In this document: piece after piece, positions 34,277 through 42,742 of the stretch
Numbering within the stretch: position 1 is the first letter of the stretch
How the letters are laid out: every line of letters begins with the position of its first letter
Assembly (NCBI GenBank): GCA_000174895.1
Contig: ACOK01000116.1
Location: 107,475-171,474 of the forward strand
Direction of reading: 5' to 3'
Length of the DNA: 64,000 nt
Source: Ruminococcus flavefaciens FD-1
GTDB lineage: Bacteria > Bacillota > Clostridia > Oscillospirales > Ruminococcaceae
Notes under the pieces: generated by a model
The model's input: only the letters and a program-made list of their open reading frames with translations
What the model was told of the DNA's origin: nothing
Database searches by the model: none
Made by a program: the position numbers and the translations under genes

Positions 34277-36109
34277 TTAATCTGACCTGTTTGAAATATG
34301 GTCAGCGATGAGGGTGCAGAATTCGAGACCGTACTTCTCGGCCTTGACCTTGCCTACGCCTGCGACCCGCAGAAAATGCGGTATATCCGTAGGTTTCAGC
34401 CTGCACATATCTTTCAGTGCGGCGTCCGAGAAAATGATGTAAGCCGGGACGAGTTCCTTCTTTGCGATGGCGCTTCTCAGCTTTTTCAGCTCCAAGAAAA
34501 GGAAGTCGTCGCTGCCGGCGCTGACAGTCTGTGCAGGCGCCTTCTTTTTCTCGATCGGCATTTTCATGGAGAGCGGCTTCTTCTCTTTCAGCACCTCCGC
34601 TGAACTGGCTGTCAGCAGAAGCTGAGGATAATCGCCTTCGGTGACGTGTATGTAGCCTTTTTCAGCTAGAAAATCTATCTCCGCACGTATCTTCTTCGGA
34701 GCGGAATCCGCCATTATGCCGTAGGTGGAAAGCTCGCCGAATCCGAGGGAGATGAGCTTTTCGTTCTTACTTCCTCTCAGCACATCGGTTATCATGCTTT
34801 TTCCGTAATCACGGCCCGAAGCCTGCCTTATACGGTAGATGCAGGAGAGTATCTTCTGGGAATCAATGGTGATATCAACGGTCTCGAATCCGTCGGTGCA
34901 GTTGGAGCATTTTCCGCAGTAGTGGACATTGGGCTCGCCGAAATATTTCAGCATGAAGCCTCTGAGGCAGTCGGTGGTGGTGCAGTAGAAAGTCATCTGT
35001 TTCAGCCTTTCCATGTCCTTGGCTATCATCTGGCTTCGCTGTTCGTCAGAGAGTTCCTGATTATCCTCACGGGAATTTTCAATCATGAAGCGGTTTATCC
35101 TCACGTCATTGCCGCTGTAGAGGATAACGCATTCGGCAGGTTCTCCGTCACGGCCCGAGCGGCCGGCTTCCTGATAGTAGCTTTCGATGTCCTTGGGCAT
35201 ATTGTAGTGGATGACGAAGGAGACATTGGATTTGTCGATACCCATTCCGAAAGCGTTGGTGGCCACCATTATCTGGCAGCGGTCATAGATGAAATCGTCC
35301 TGATTGCTGCGGCGTTCCGAATCGGAAAGGCCGGCATGGTAGCGAGTGGCAGAAAAGCCGTCATTGCGCAGCTTGTCGCAGACTTCTTCGACATTCTTGC
35401 GTGAAAGACAGTATACTATGCCGCTTTTGCCCTCATAGCCGCTGAGAAGCTTTGTCAGTTCACGGTACTTGTTGTCGGGGCGGCGAACCGAGAAAAACAG
35501 GTTGCTGCGGTCGTAGCCCGTGGTGATGGTGAACGGCGAATCCAGCTTCAGCAGGGAGATTATGTCGTTTTTGACTGCGGCGGTGGCTGTAGCTGTAAAT
35601 GCGCTGACTACGGGGCGTTTCGGGAGCTTGTCGATGAATTCGGCTATTCTCAGATAGGACGAGCGGAAATCCTGCCCCCACTGCGAAACGCAGTGAGCTT
35701 CGTCAATGGTTATCATCGATATTTCGGAACGTGCGGTAAATGCCGAAAAATCGGGAGCATCAAGACGCTCTGGAGCAATGTAGAGTATGCGGCATCTGCC
35801 GCTGTAAAGCAGATCGAATGTCATGCGGTATTCCTCAGCGCCGAGGGAACTGTTTATGCAGGCGGCTTCAACACCTGCGGCGAGAAGTGCGCTGACCTGA
35901 TCTTTCATGAGCGAAATGAGAGGGGAGATGACAATGGTAAGACCGTCCATCAGCAGGGCAGGTATCTGGTAGCAGATGGATTTTCCTGCGCCTGTGGGCA
36001 TTATTCCCAGCACATCGTTCCCGCTGAGAATATTATCGATGATATCTTCCTGACCTTGACGGAAGCTGTCGTGACCGAAAACTTCTTTGAGCAGGCTGTA
36101 TTTATCCAT
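34277..36109 (-). CDS. recQ: ATP-dependent DNA helicase RecQ
   Basis: 3'-5' helicase for recombination and fork repair, 610 aa, full length. Domains: helicase core with IMPTGAGKSICYQIP (Walker A), TIDEAHCVSQWGQDFR (DEAH) and the QEAGRSGRDGEPAEC motif VI; the RQC zinc site in CTTTDCLRGFMLKYFG and HYCGKCSNC; a winged-helix; and a C-terminal HRDC domain from about residue 530 (ITRG-like VAGVGKVKAEKYG). Start at 36109 behind CGGAGGTGG; the 72 upstream codons of open frame are not family-like. Single gene with its own promoter. Confidence 0.95.
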   Translation of the reverse strand: MDKYSLLKEVFGHDSFRQGQEDIIDNILSGNDVLGIMPTGAGKSICYQIPALLMDGLTIVISPLISLMKDQVSALLAAGVEAACINSSLGAEEYRMTFDLLYSGRCRILYIAPERLDAPDFSAFTARSEISMITIDEAHCVSQWGQDFRSSYLRIAEFIDKLPKRPVVSAFTATATAAVKNDIISLLKLDSPFTITTGYDRSNLFFSVRRPDNKYRELTKLLSGYEGKSGIVYCLSRKNVEEVCDKLRNDGFSATRYHAGLSDSERRSNQDDFIYDRCQIMVATNAFGMGIDKSNVSFVIHYNMPKDIESYYQEAGRSGRDGEPAECVILYSGNDVRINRFMIENSREDNQELSDEQRSQMIAKDMERLKQMTFYCTTTDCLRGFMLKYFGEPNVHYCGKCSNCTDGFETVDITIDSQKILSCIYRIRQASGRDYGKSMITDVLRGSKNEKLISLGFGELSTYGIMADSAPKKIRAEIDFLAEKGYIHVTEGDYPQLLLTASSAEVLKEKKPLSMKMPIEKKKAPAQTVSAGSDDFLFLELKKLRSAIAKKELVPAYIIFSDAALKDMCRLKPTDIPHFLRVAGVGKVKAEKYGLEFCTLIADHISNRSD

Positions 36110-36152
36110 AATGTCCACCTCCGATTTTATCTTTGAAACAGCATTAAATTTA

Positions 36153-36181
36153 ATTATACCATAAAAATAAGAATATTTCAA
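36153..36181 (-). promoter_or_regulatory. Sigma-A promoter for recQ
   Basis: Minus-strand TTGAAA (complement of 36176-36181), 17 bp, TATAAT (complement of 36153-36158). Confidence 0.7.
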
Positions 36182-36445
36182 TGCGATAATTGTGGTGGAC
36201 AAGCGGCAGATTGCGGTATTTAGCGGAGAACAAAGATGTCTGAATTTTTTGTGAATACAAATACGGCGGACAAGTTCAGGATAAGTGTGTACAACTTCAC
36301 CGGGGATTTCACAGAAAGCACACATAAAAAAGAGAGAGGACCGACCCTTATAATATAATGTATATTTTTCAGATTATATGTAAACATTGACACAAAATTA
36401 TCACAAAACCTCTTCATTTTGTACACCTAATCTGTATTTTGTGGG

Positions 36446-36475
36446 TTGTAAATATGTACGGACATATGGTATTAT
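36446..36475 (+). promoter_or_regulatory. Probable xylanase promoter with an operator-like palindrome in the spacer
   Basis: TTGTAA (36446-36451), 18 bp, TATTAT (36470-36475). ATATGT-ACGG-ACATAT (36452-36467) fills the spacer, the classic place for a repressor. The rest of the 36110-36515 gap is AT-rich with a second -10-like TTATAATATAATG near 36351 and holds no supported gene. Confidence 0.5.
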
Positions 36476-36515
36476 GGTATTACACAAAAAGTGGTTCGAA
36501 AAATATGAATAAATA

Positions 36516-39500
36516 ATGATTTGTGAGGAGGAAAACTCATGTAAACTCAGAAGGATCACATCCACTCTGACGGCACTGGCTTGTACAGCCGGAATGTTAG
36601 CTGTATTTCCTAACGTTGCGGATGTAACTTATGCAGCCGAGGCTGTTAAGAATGATTTTGAAGTAACATACGAAGGCTGGCACGGAAGTACCGTTGACGT
36701 TGACCTGATCGCTGAAGAAGGCACAGGTACAGCAGGTTCAAGAGGCATGACCGTTACCAACAGAACATCACCGTCCGAAGGTGCTGAATCTTCCAAGGGC
36801 CTCTACCTGACAGGCGGTATCAACTACGACTACAGCGTTAAGGTGTACAGCGAAAGCGACGAGACCTTCCATCTCTCACTTCTCTACATCGACGAGAAGA
36901 CCGAGAAGGAAACAGTTGTTGAGCTGGATTCACAGGACGTCAAGGGCGGCACATGGACAACTCTCTCATCCGAGTTCAAGGCTCCGAAGGATGTTTATGA
37001 GTTCCGCCTTTCCATTACAACAGATTCTACAAACGACTTCTCATTCGATGATGTTCTCATCACCAATCAGGTGTCAAAGAACGCTGCAAAGGCTGCCGGC
37101 GGACAGGGCCTCAAGGATGAGTTCGCAGATTACTTCCGTGTAGGTAATATCCTCAACGGCGGTACTGTAAAGAATTCGGCTATCACAGCTATCATCCTCA
37201 AGGATCACAACGCTCTCGAGTGCGAGAACGAGACAAAGCCTGATGCTACTCTGGTGCAGAACGGCTCATCAAACAACAATATCAAGGTCTCACTGAACAG
37301 CTGTGCTGCTATCGCTGACTTCGCTCAGAAGAACGGTATCGCTTTCAGAGGACATACTCTTGTTTGGCACAGCCAGACTCCTGAGTGGTTCTTCAAGGAT
37401 AACTTCCAGAACGGCGGAAACTGGGTAGACAAGAACACCATGAATCAGCGTATGGAAAGCTACATCCAGCATATGTTCGAGGCTTTTGCTACTCAGTATC
37501 CTTCACTTAACCTCTACTCATACGACGTATGTAACGAGTGTATCTCCGACGGCGGAAACGGCGGCCCGAGAGGCGGCGGCTACGGCAACGGAAATTCACC
37601 ATGGGTCAAGGTTTACGGCGACAACAGCTTCATCGAGCAGGCTTTCACATATGCAAGAAAGTACGCTCCTGCAAACTGTAAGCTTTACTATAACGACTAT
37701 AACGAATTTGCTGACGGCAAGAAGAACAGCATCATCAACTCCATCCTGAAGCCTCTGAAGGCTAAGGGCGTCCTCGACGGCATGGGTATGCAGTCACATA
37801 TCAGTGCTGCTGCAAGCAATGCATGGGGCGATACAGGTTCTTACCTCAAGGCTATGGACGACTACCTCAGCCTGGGCATCGACGTTCAGGTAACAGAGCT
37901 TGATATCTCCACAGAGGGCGGCAAGTTCTCACTCCAGGATCAGGCTACAAAGTACAAGGCTATCTTCCAGCACGCTGTTGACGTTAACACAAGCGGCAAG
38001 TACGCAGGCAAGGTTACACTTGTTCAGGTATGGGGCCCTAACGACAACAACTCATGGGTAGGCACAGACAAGAACTCAGGCAGAAGCAATGCGCCTCTCC
38101 TCTATGACGGAAATAACCAGCCTAAGGCTGCTTATACAGCTATCACAAGCATCATTCCTCAGCCTTGGGGCGACGGAAGCAATCCTAACGACGGAAGCAC
38201 ACCTATACCGGATCCCGAGCCGGATGCAGACGGATACTGGTTCCACAGCACATTTGAAGGTTCTGACGGCGGTTGGGGCGGCAGAGGCTCAGCTTCAGTC
38301 ACCACAAGCGGCAGAACATTCTACAAGGGTGCAGAAGCTCTTCTCGTTCAGGACAGAGAAGCAGCATGGAACGGTGCAAGCTATCCGCTCAGCTCAAGAA
38401 TATTCAAGCCCGGCGAGGAGTACAGCTTCTCAGTAAATGTACAGTTCCTCGACGGTGACGACTCAGCAGAGTATAAGTTCACTCTCCAGTATCAGGGCTC
38501 AGACGGCGAGGCTCATTACGATCAGATCGCTGTCGGCACTGCTCCTAAGGGCGAATGGTTACAGCTGGCAAATACAAACTACAAGATCCCCGCAGACGCA
38601 ACAGACTGCCAGATCTACGTAGAGACTACAGATACTGACAATACAGGAAACTTCTACATCGACGAAGCTATCGGTGCACCTGCCGGCACAGCTATCGACG
38701 GTCCCGGACAGCCTAAGGTGAAGACCCTCATCCGTGGCGATATCAACTTCGATGAAGCTATTGACTCAATGGACGTCGCATTAGGCAGAAAGGGCATCAT
38801 CAAGGAATACTCTGACGCTTCTGCACAGAAGGCTGCTGACGTTGACCTGAGCGGTAAGTATGAGATCAACGACCTCGTTCTCCTCCAGGAATACGTTCTC
38901 GGCAAGATCAAGGAATTCCCTGAAAACAAGCCTGCGGTTCCTGTACTCGATACTTCAAAGTACGAGGCTAAGTTCAGCGGTCTTACACTGGCTGAAAGCT
39001 TTAAGAAGCAGACAGAGAACAATCCTCTCTATACTCAGCGTTTCGGTGCTGACCCGGGCTGGATGGTATATGACGGCAGACTTTACGTTTACACCACAGC
39101 AGATCAGTTCGCATACAAGAACAATCAGATGATCGAAAACGATTACTCTTCAGGTTACATCAACTGCTTATCAACAGCAGACCTTGTAAACTGGACCGAT
39201 CACGGTCAGATCCCTGTTGCAAAGACAAGAGTAAACGGTACTCCTATTGCAAGATGGGCTAATAATGCATGGGCTCCTGATGCTGCATGGAAGAAGATCA
39301 ACGGACAGGACAAGTTCTTCCTTTACTTCGCTAACAACGGTTCAGGTATCGGCGTTATCACAGCTGATGACCCGACATTCACAAAGAATGTAAAGGATCC
39401 TATCGGCAAGGAACTCATTTCAAGAAGCACACCTAACAGCAACGTAACATGGCTCTTCGATCCCGGCGTTTACTATGATCCTCAGACTGATACAGCTATC

Positions 39501-40376
39501 ATGGCATACGGCGGCGGTGTTCCGCAAGGACAGGCTGCTAATACAAAGCAGGGACGTATCGTTCAGCTTGGCGATGACATGATCTCGATCAAGGGTACAC
39601 CTTTCGATCCCGGCACACCTTACCTCTTCGAGGATTCAAGCATGATCAAGATCGGCGACACATGGTACTATTCATTCTGCCATAACTGGAGTGTTCCGGG
39701 CGGCGCAAGCGTAAACGGCAATTCATTCGGCAGCGCTGATATCGGTTACATGACATCTAAGAATCCTCTTGGCGGATACCAGTATCAGGGCGTTGTATTC
39801 AAGAACACAGGTACTCAGAGACTTGACAACGGCGGTAACAACCACCACTCTATCATCGAATTCAAGGGCGGCTACTATGTACTTTATCACTCACGTCAGC
39901 TTGAAATGCGCATGGGCGTTAACGGCGGCAAGGGCCTTAACTACAGATCACCCTGTATCGATAAGGCAACTATAAGCAACGGCAAGATCACTTGCAGCGG
40001 TTCACAGAATGGTGTAAGCCAGATCGAGAACCTCAACCCATATGAGACTGTACAGGCTGAAACAATGTCCAACCAGTCCAAGAACATAAGCGTAAGCGGT
40101 GTAGGCAACACAACTGTCAAGGCTAAGAAGGGCGATTGGATCAAGGTCAGCGGCGTTGACCTCAGCAATGGCGTATCTTCTATCAAGGTCAAGGGCAGCG
40201 GCAACGCAGTAGTTAAGTTCTGTGTAGGTTCTCCTACAGGTACTTGCATCGGTTACGGCGATCTCAACGGCAGCGAGAATGAACTCGCAGCTGCAGAGAA
40301 TAACGTAAGCGGCGTTAAGGATATCTACATGGTATTCAGCGGCGACTGCGAATTTGATTCATGGAGCTTTTCATAA
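36516..40376 (+). CDS. Multimodular secreted xylanase: CBM22-GH10-CBM22-dockerin-GH43-CBM6
   Basis: A 1286-aa secreted enzyme for cell-wall xylan. Modules by residue: signal peptide about 10-42 (KLRRITSTLTALACTAG, ending TYAAE); CBM22 about 45-183; GH10 xylanase about 195-548 with acid/base Glu341 (DVCNEC) and nucleophile Glu461 (VTELDIS); CBM22-like about 572-730; type I Ruminococcus dockerin about 738-800 (two Ca-binding repeats, GDINFDEAIDSMD and ADVDLSGKYEIND); GH43 about 815-1160 (Asp846, Asp982, Glu1039 as likely catalytic set); CBM6-like about 1175-1286. The dockerin would plug it into a cellulosome scaffoldin. The start is doubtful: the only good ribosome site (GAGGAGG) points to an ATG at 36539 that is followed at once by TAA; removing one T at 36542 would give MKLRRIT and a perfect signal peptide. 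The ATG at 36516 has no ribosome site. Confidence 0.93.
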   Translation: MICEEENSCKLRRITSTLTALACTAGMLAVFPNVADVTYAAEAVKNDFEVTYEGWHGSTVDVDLIAEEGTGTAGSRGMTVTNRTSPSEGAESSKGLYLTGGINYDYSVKVYSESDETFHLSLLYIDEKTEKETVVELDSQDVKGGTWTTLSSEFKAPKDVYEFRLSITTDSTNDFSFDDVLITNQVSKNAAKAAGGQGLKDEFADYFRVGNILNGGTVKNSAITAIILKDHNALECENETKPDATLVQNGSSNNNIKVSLNSCAAIADFAQKNGIAFRGHTLVWHSQTPEWFFKDNFQNGGNWVDKNTMNQRMESYIQHMFEAFATQYPSLNLYSYDVCNECISDGGNGGPRGGGYGNGNSPWVKVYGDNSFIEQAFTYARKYAPANCKLYYNDYNEFADGKKNSIINSILKPLKAKGVLDGMGMQSHISAAASNAWGDTGSYLKAMDDYLSLGIDVQVTELDISTEGGKFSLQDQATKYKAIFQHAVDVNTSGKYAGKVTLVQVWGPNDNNSWVGTDKNSGRSNAPLLYDGNNQPKAAYTAITSIIPQPWGDGSNPNDGSTPIPDPEPDADGYWFHSTFEGSDGGWGGRGSASVTTSGRTFYKGAEALLVQDREAAWNGASYPLSSRIFKPGEEYSFSVNVQFLDGDDSAEYKFTLQYQGSDGEAHYDQIAVGTAPKGEWLQLANTNYKIPADATDCQIYVETTDTDNTGNFYIDEAIGAPAGTAIDGPGQPKVKTLIRGDINFDEAIDSMDVALGRKGIIKEYSDASAQKAADVDLSGKYEINDLVLLQEYVLGKIKEFPENKPAVPVLDTSKYEAKFSGLTLAESFKKQTENNPLYTQRFGADPGWMVYDGRLYVYTTADQFAYKNNQMIENDYSSGYINCLSTADLVNWTDHGQIPVAKTRVNGTPIARWANNAWAPDAAWKKINGQDKFFLYFANNGSGIGVITADDPTFTKNVKDPIGKELISRSTPNSNVTWLFDPGVYYDPQTDTAIMAYGGGVPQGQAANTKQGRIVQLGDDMISIKGTPFDPGTPYLFEDSSMIKIGDTWYYSFCHNWSVPGGASVNGNSFGSADIGYMTSKNPLGGYQYQGVVFKNTGTQRLDNGGNNHHSIIEFKGGYYVLYHSRQLEMRMGVNGGKGLNYRSPCIDKATISNGKITCSGSQNGVSQIENLNPYETVQAETMSNQSKNISVSGVGNTTVKAKKGDWIKVSGVDLSNGVSSIKVKGSGNAVVKFCVGSPTGTCIGYGDLNGSENELAAAENNVSGVKDIYMVFSGDCEFDSWSFS

Positions 40377-40401
40377 GTTCTGATTCTTTTCACTGATGAT
40401 G

Positions 40402-40430
40402 ATGCCCTCCATCTGCACAACGGAGGGCAT
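40402..40430 (+). other. Stem-loop after the xylanase gene
   Basis: ATGCCCTCC-N11-GGAGGGCAT, 25 bp after the stop. No T-run, so it may protect the mRNA 3' end rather than terminate. Confidence 0.5.
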
Positions 40431-40495
40431 ATCACAGGCTCGCTGAAAGGCGGCCTATATAATAATAATTAATTGTAAGGGACAAATCAGAAAAA

Positions 40496-40520
40496 CCGTA
40501 TCATAGTGATGCGGTTTTTT
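40496..40520 (+). terminator. Rho-independent terminator after the xylanase gene
   Basis: CCGTATCA-TAG-TGATGCGG (one G-U pair) followed by TTTTTTCC. Confidence 0.78.
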
Positions 40521-40536
40521 CCTTTATGCGGAAATA

Positions 40537-40565
40537 TTGACATTCACGGCATCAGAGAGTATAAT
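40537..40565 (+). promoter_or_regulatory. Perfect consensus promoter for the Spo0A-like gene
   Basis: TTGACA (40537-40542), 17 bp, TATAAT (40560-40565). The expected start point (about 40572) leaves almost no leader before GGAGG at 40576. Confidence 0.82.
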
Positions 40566-40588
40566 ACAGCTATGCGGAGGTGATATGC

Positions 40589-41293
40589 TTGAACGGAACG
40601 GTGCTTATATGGGATGAATCTGCCGTGGCAGGCGGCAGACTGGCAGAAGAACTTATATGCAGGGGAATGCCTGCGGTGTGCTGCCGTGAGCGTCTCGGCC
40701 GTGCGGAGGAGAGGATAGCAGAGCTTTCACCGAAAGCCGTTATCATAATAGTTTATTCCTATGACGTGAAACAGCTCGGAATGCTGAAGGAGCTGAATAC
40801 ACGCTTCACTGATGTGAAGTTCGTAACAGGCGTTTTCGGCTCGCTGAATCTTTCGCACAGGATTTTTCTGGAGGCAGGTGCGGTTTACAGCTTTTCCGTG
40901 CCGTCAGTCAGCGACAGGGTATTCGCCGAACTTATGAGGGCGCTCATCAGAGAGAACGTCAGTGCGGCATTGGCAGAGGATTTCCTCTACAGATGCGGCT
41001 TTAACGATAAATCAAAAGGCTTCGGCTACTTTGCCTCGGCTATGGATATCTGCATAAGCGATGTCCGGCTGCTTTCGGGCGGAGTTACCGATGTCTACAG
41101 CAGAGTTGCAGAGCTTTTTCACACTAAAGCAGGCTCGGTCGAACGTGACATGAGAACGTTTATCGCAATGCCTAAGCAAAGCCGTGCGGTGGCAAGGATA
41201 CGCTTCGGCAGAACCAAAAGCGCTCAGTCCAACAGAGAAATGATAGCTATGGCCTGTGATGCATTTGTGGGAGCCATACGAACAGCCCGTTAA
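40589..41293 (+). CDS. Spo0A-like regulator with degenerate receiver domain
   Basis: A 234-aa protein. Residues about 5-115 look like a response-regulator receiver (VIIIVYSYDVKQLGMLKEL, then VKFVTGVFGS and LEAGAVYSFSVP). However, the phospho-acceptor Asp position reads Val/Tyr, the acidic pair is not evident, and the conserved Lys before the last loop is Ser. Residues about 140-200 match the Spo0A C-terminal DNA-binding fold: KGFGYFASAMDICISDVRLL, the LFHTKAGSVERDMRTFI recognition region. It should bind 0A-box-like DNA without phosphorylation control. The TTG at 40589 sits eight bases after GGAGGTGAT; the ATG in between is out of frame. Single gene, strong promoter. Confidence 0.72.
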   Translation: MNGTVLIWDESAVAGGRLAEELICRGMPAVCCRERLGRAEERIAELSPKAVIIIVYSYDVKQLGMLKELNTRFTDVKFVTGVFGSLNLSHRIFLEAGAVYSFSVPSVSDRVFAELMRALIRENVSAALAEDFLYRCGFNDKSKGFGYFASAMDICISDVRLLSGGVTDVYSRVAELFHTKAGSVERDMRTFIAMPKQSRAVARIRFGRTKSAQSNREMIAMACDAFVGAIRTAR

Positions 41294-41404
41294 CCTTCTG
41301 CAACAAAGCCGCTGCAAGAGTACCTCGTTTCAGGCTGTGAAATAGCGGACTGACATCCGAAATCACAGAAATTGCAAAGTCGGAAAAATTTTTCACTTTA
41401 CGTG

Positions 41405-41433
41405 TTGACTTATTCGGGGGAAAATAGTATAAT
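41405..41433 (+). promoter_or_regulatory. Sigma-A promoter for serC
   Basis: TTGACT (41405-41410), 17 bp, TATAAT (41428-41433). Confidence 0.75.
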
Positions 41434-41490
41434 TATTATTGTATGGCAAATACTATGTATTTTTATATTTATATATGGAGGTTTTTTACA

Positions 41491-42576
41491 ATGAGCAGAG
41501 TTTACAACTTCAGTGCCGGCCCTGCTGTACTTCCCGAAGAAGTACTCAAGGAATGCGCAGATGAAATGATGGATTACAAGGGATGCGGTATGTCCGTAAT
41601 GGAGATGTCACACCGTTCAAAGGTATATGATGAGATCATCAAGGAAGCTGAAAAGGATCTTCGTGACCTCATGAATATTCCTGACAACTACAAGGTGATC
41701 TTCGTTCAGGGCGGTGCTTCTCTGGTATTCGCAGGCGTTCCTATGAACCTTATGAAGAACAAGAAGGCTGCTTACATCATCACAGGTCAGTGGGCTAAGA
41801 AGGCAGCTCAGGAAGCTGAAAAGTACGGCGAGGTAGTAAGAGTAGCTTCTTCTGCTGACAAGACTTTCTCATACATCCCTGATTGTTCAGACCTGGACAT
41901 CCCTGATGATGTTGACTATGTTTATATCTGCGAGAACAACACTATCTACGGTACAAAGTTCTGGGAACTCCCTAACACAAAGTGTCACGAACTGGTTGCT
42001 GACGTAAGCTCATGCTTCCTCTCAGAGCCTGTTGACGTATCTAAGTACGGCGTTATCTACGGCGGCGTTCAGAAGAACGTTGGTCCTTCAGGCGTACAGA
42101 TCATCATCGTTCGTGAGGACCTCATCGCTGACGGCCCTGCACTGGATATCACTCCTACAATGATGAACTGGACGATCCAGGCTGAGAACGAGTCACTCTA
42201 CAATACACCTCCATGCTACGGTATCTACGTATGCGGCAAGGTATTCAAGTGGATCAAGAAGATGGGCGGCCTTGAGGCTATGAAGGCTCATAACGAGAAG
42301 AAGGCTAAGATCCTTTACGATTTCCTCGACCAGAGCAAGATGTTCAAGGGCACTGTTGAGAAGAAGGACCGCTCACTCATGAACGTTCCATTCATCACAG
42401 GAAACGACGAGCTGGACAAGAAGTTCGTTGCTGAGTCAAAGGCTGCAGGCTTCGAGAACCTCAAGGGTCATAGAACTGTCGGCGGTATGCGTGCTTCTAT
42501 CTACAATGCTATGCCTATCGAGGGCGTTGAGAAGCTCGTTGCTTTCATGAAGAAGTTCGAGGAAGAAAATTCATAA
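41491..42576 (+). CDS. serC: Phosphoserine aminotransferase
   Basis: Second step of serine synthesis: 3-phosphohydroxypyruvate plus glutamate to phosphoserine. The 361-aa class IV-fold PLP enzyme begins VYNFSAGPAVLPEEVL, the SerC signature. It contains FVQGGASLVFAGVP, the PLP lysine in YGGVQKNVGPSGV, and the C-terminal GHRTVGGMRASIYNA substrate loop. Start at 41491 behind TGGAGG; 16 upstream in-frame codons precede that site and are not family-like. serA follows 166 bp later, separated by a MITE-like repeat. A phosphoserine phosphatase is not in the window. Confidence 0.96.
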   Translation: MSRVYNFSAGPAVLPEEVLKECADEMMDYKGCGMSVMEMSHRSKVYDEIIKEAEKDLRDLMNIPDNYKVIFVQGGASLVFAGVPMNLMKNKKAAYIITGQWAKKAAQEAEKYGEVVRVASSADKTFSYIPDCSDLDIPDDVDYVYICENNTIYGTKFWELPNTKCHELVADVSSCFLSEPVDVSKYGVIYGGVQKNVGPSGVQIIIVREDLIADGPALDITPTMMNWTIQAENESLYNTPPCYGIYVCGKVFKWIKKMGGLEAMKAHNEKKAKILYDFLDQSKMFKGTVEKKDRSLMNVPFITGNDELDKKFVAESKAAGFENLKGHRTVGGMRASIYNAMPIEGVEKLVAFMKKFEEENS

Positions 42577-42722
42577 TAATTCGTAATTCATAATGCTTAA
42601 TTCGTAATTGCGGTGTCTGATTATGCGGACGGATCTATAATAATGCTCCGGCAGCTATTTCAGATTTATCGCCGGCAGGCGACACCATAATTACGAATTA
42701 CGAATTACGCATTCATAATTAT
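42577..42722. repeat. AATTCGTAAT-family MITE-like element, complete copy
   Basis: One end reads TTCGTAATTGCGGTGTC and the other GACACCATAATTACGAA, inverted. The interior (about 60 bp) contains GCCGGCAGGC. It lies exactly in the serC-serA gap. Confidence 0.8.
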
Positions 42723-42742
42723 ACAGAAAGAGGTTAACAGAA

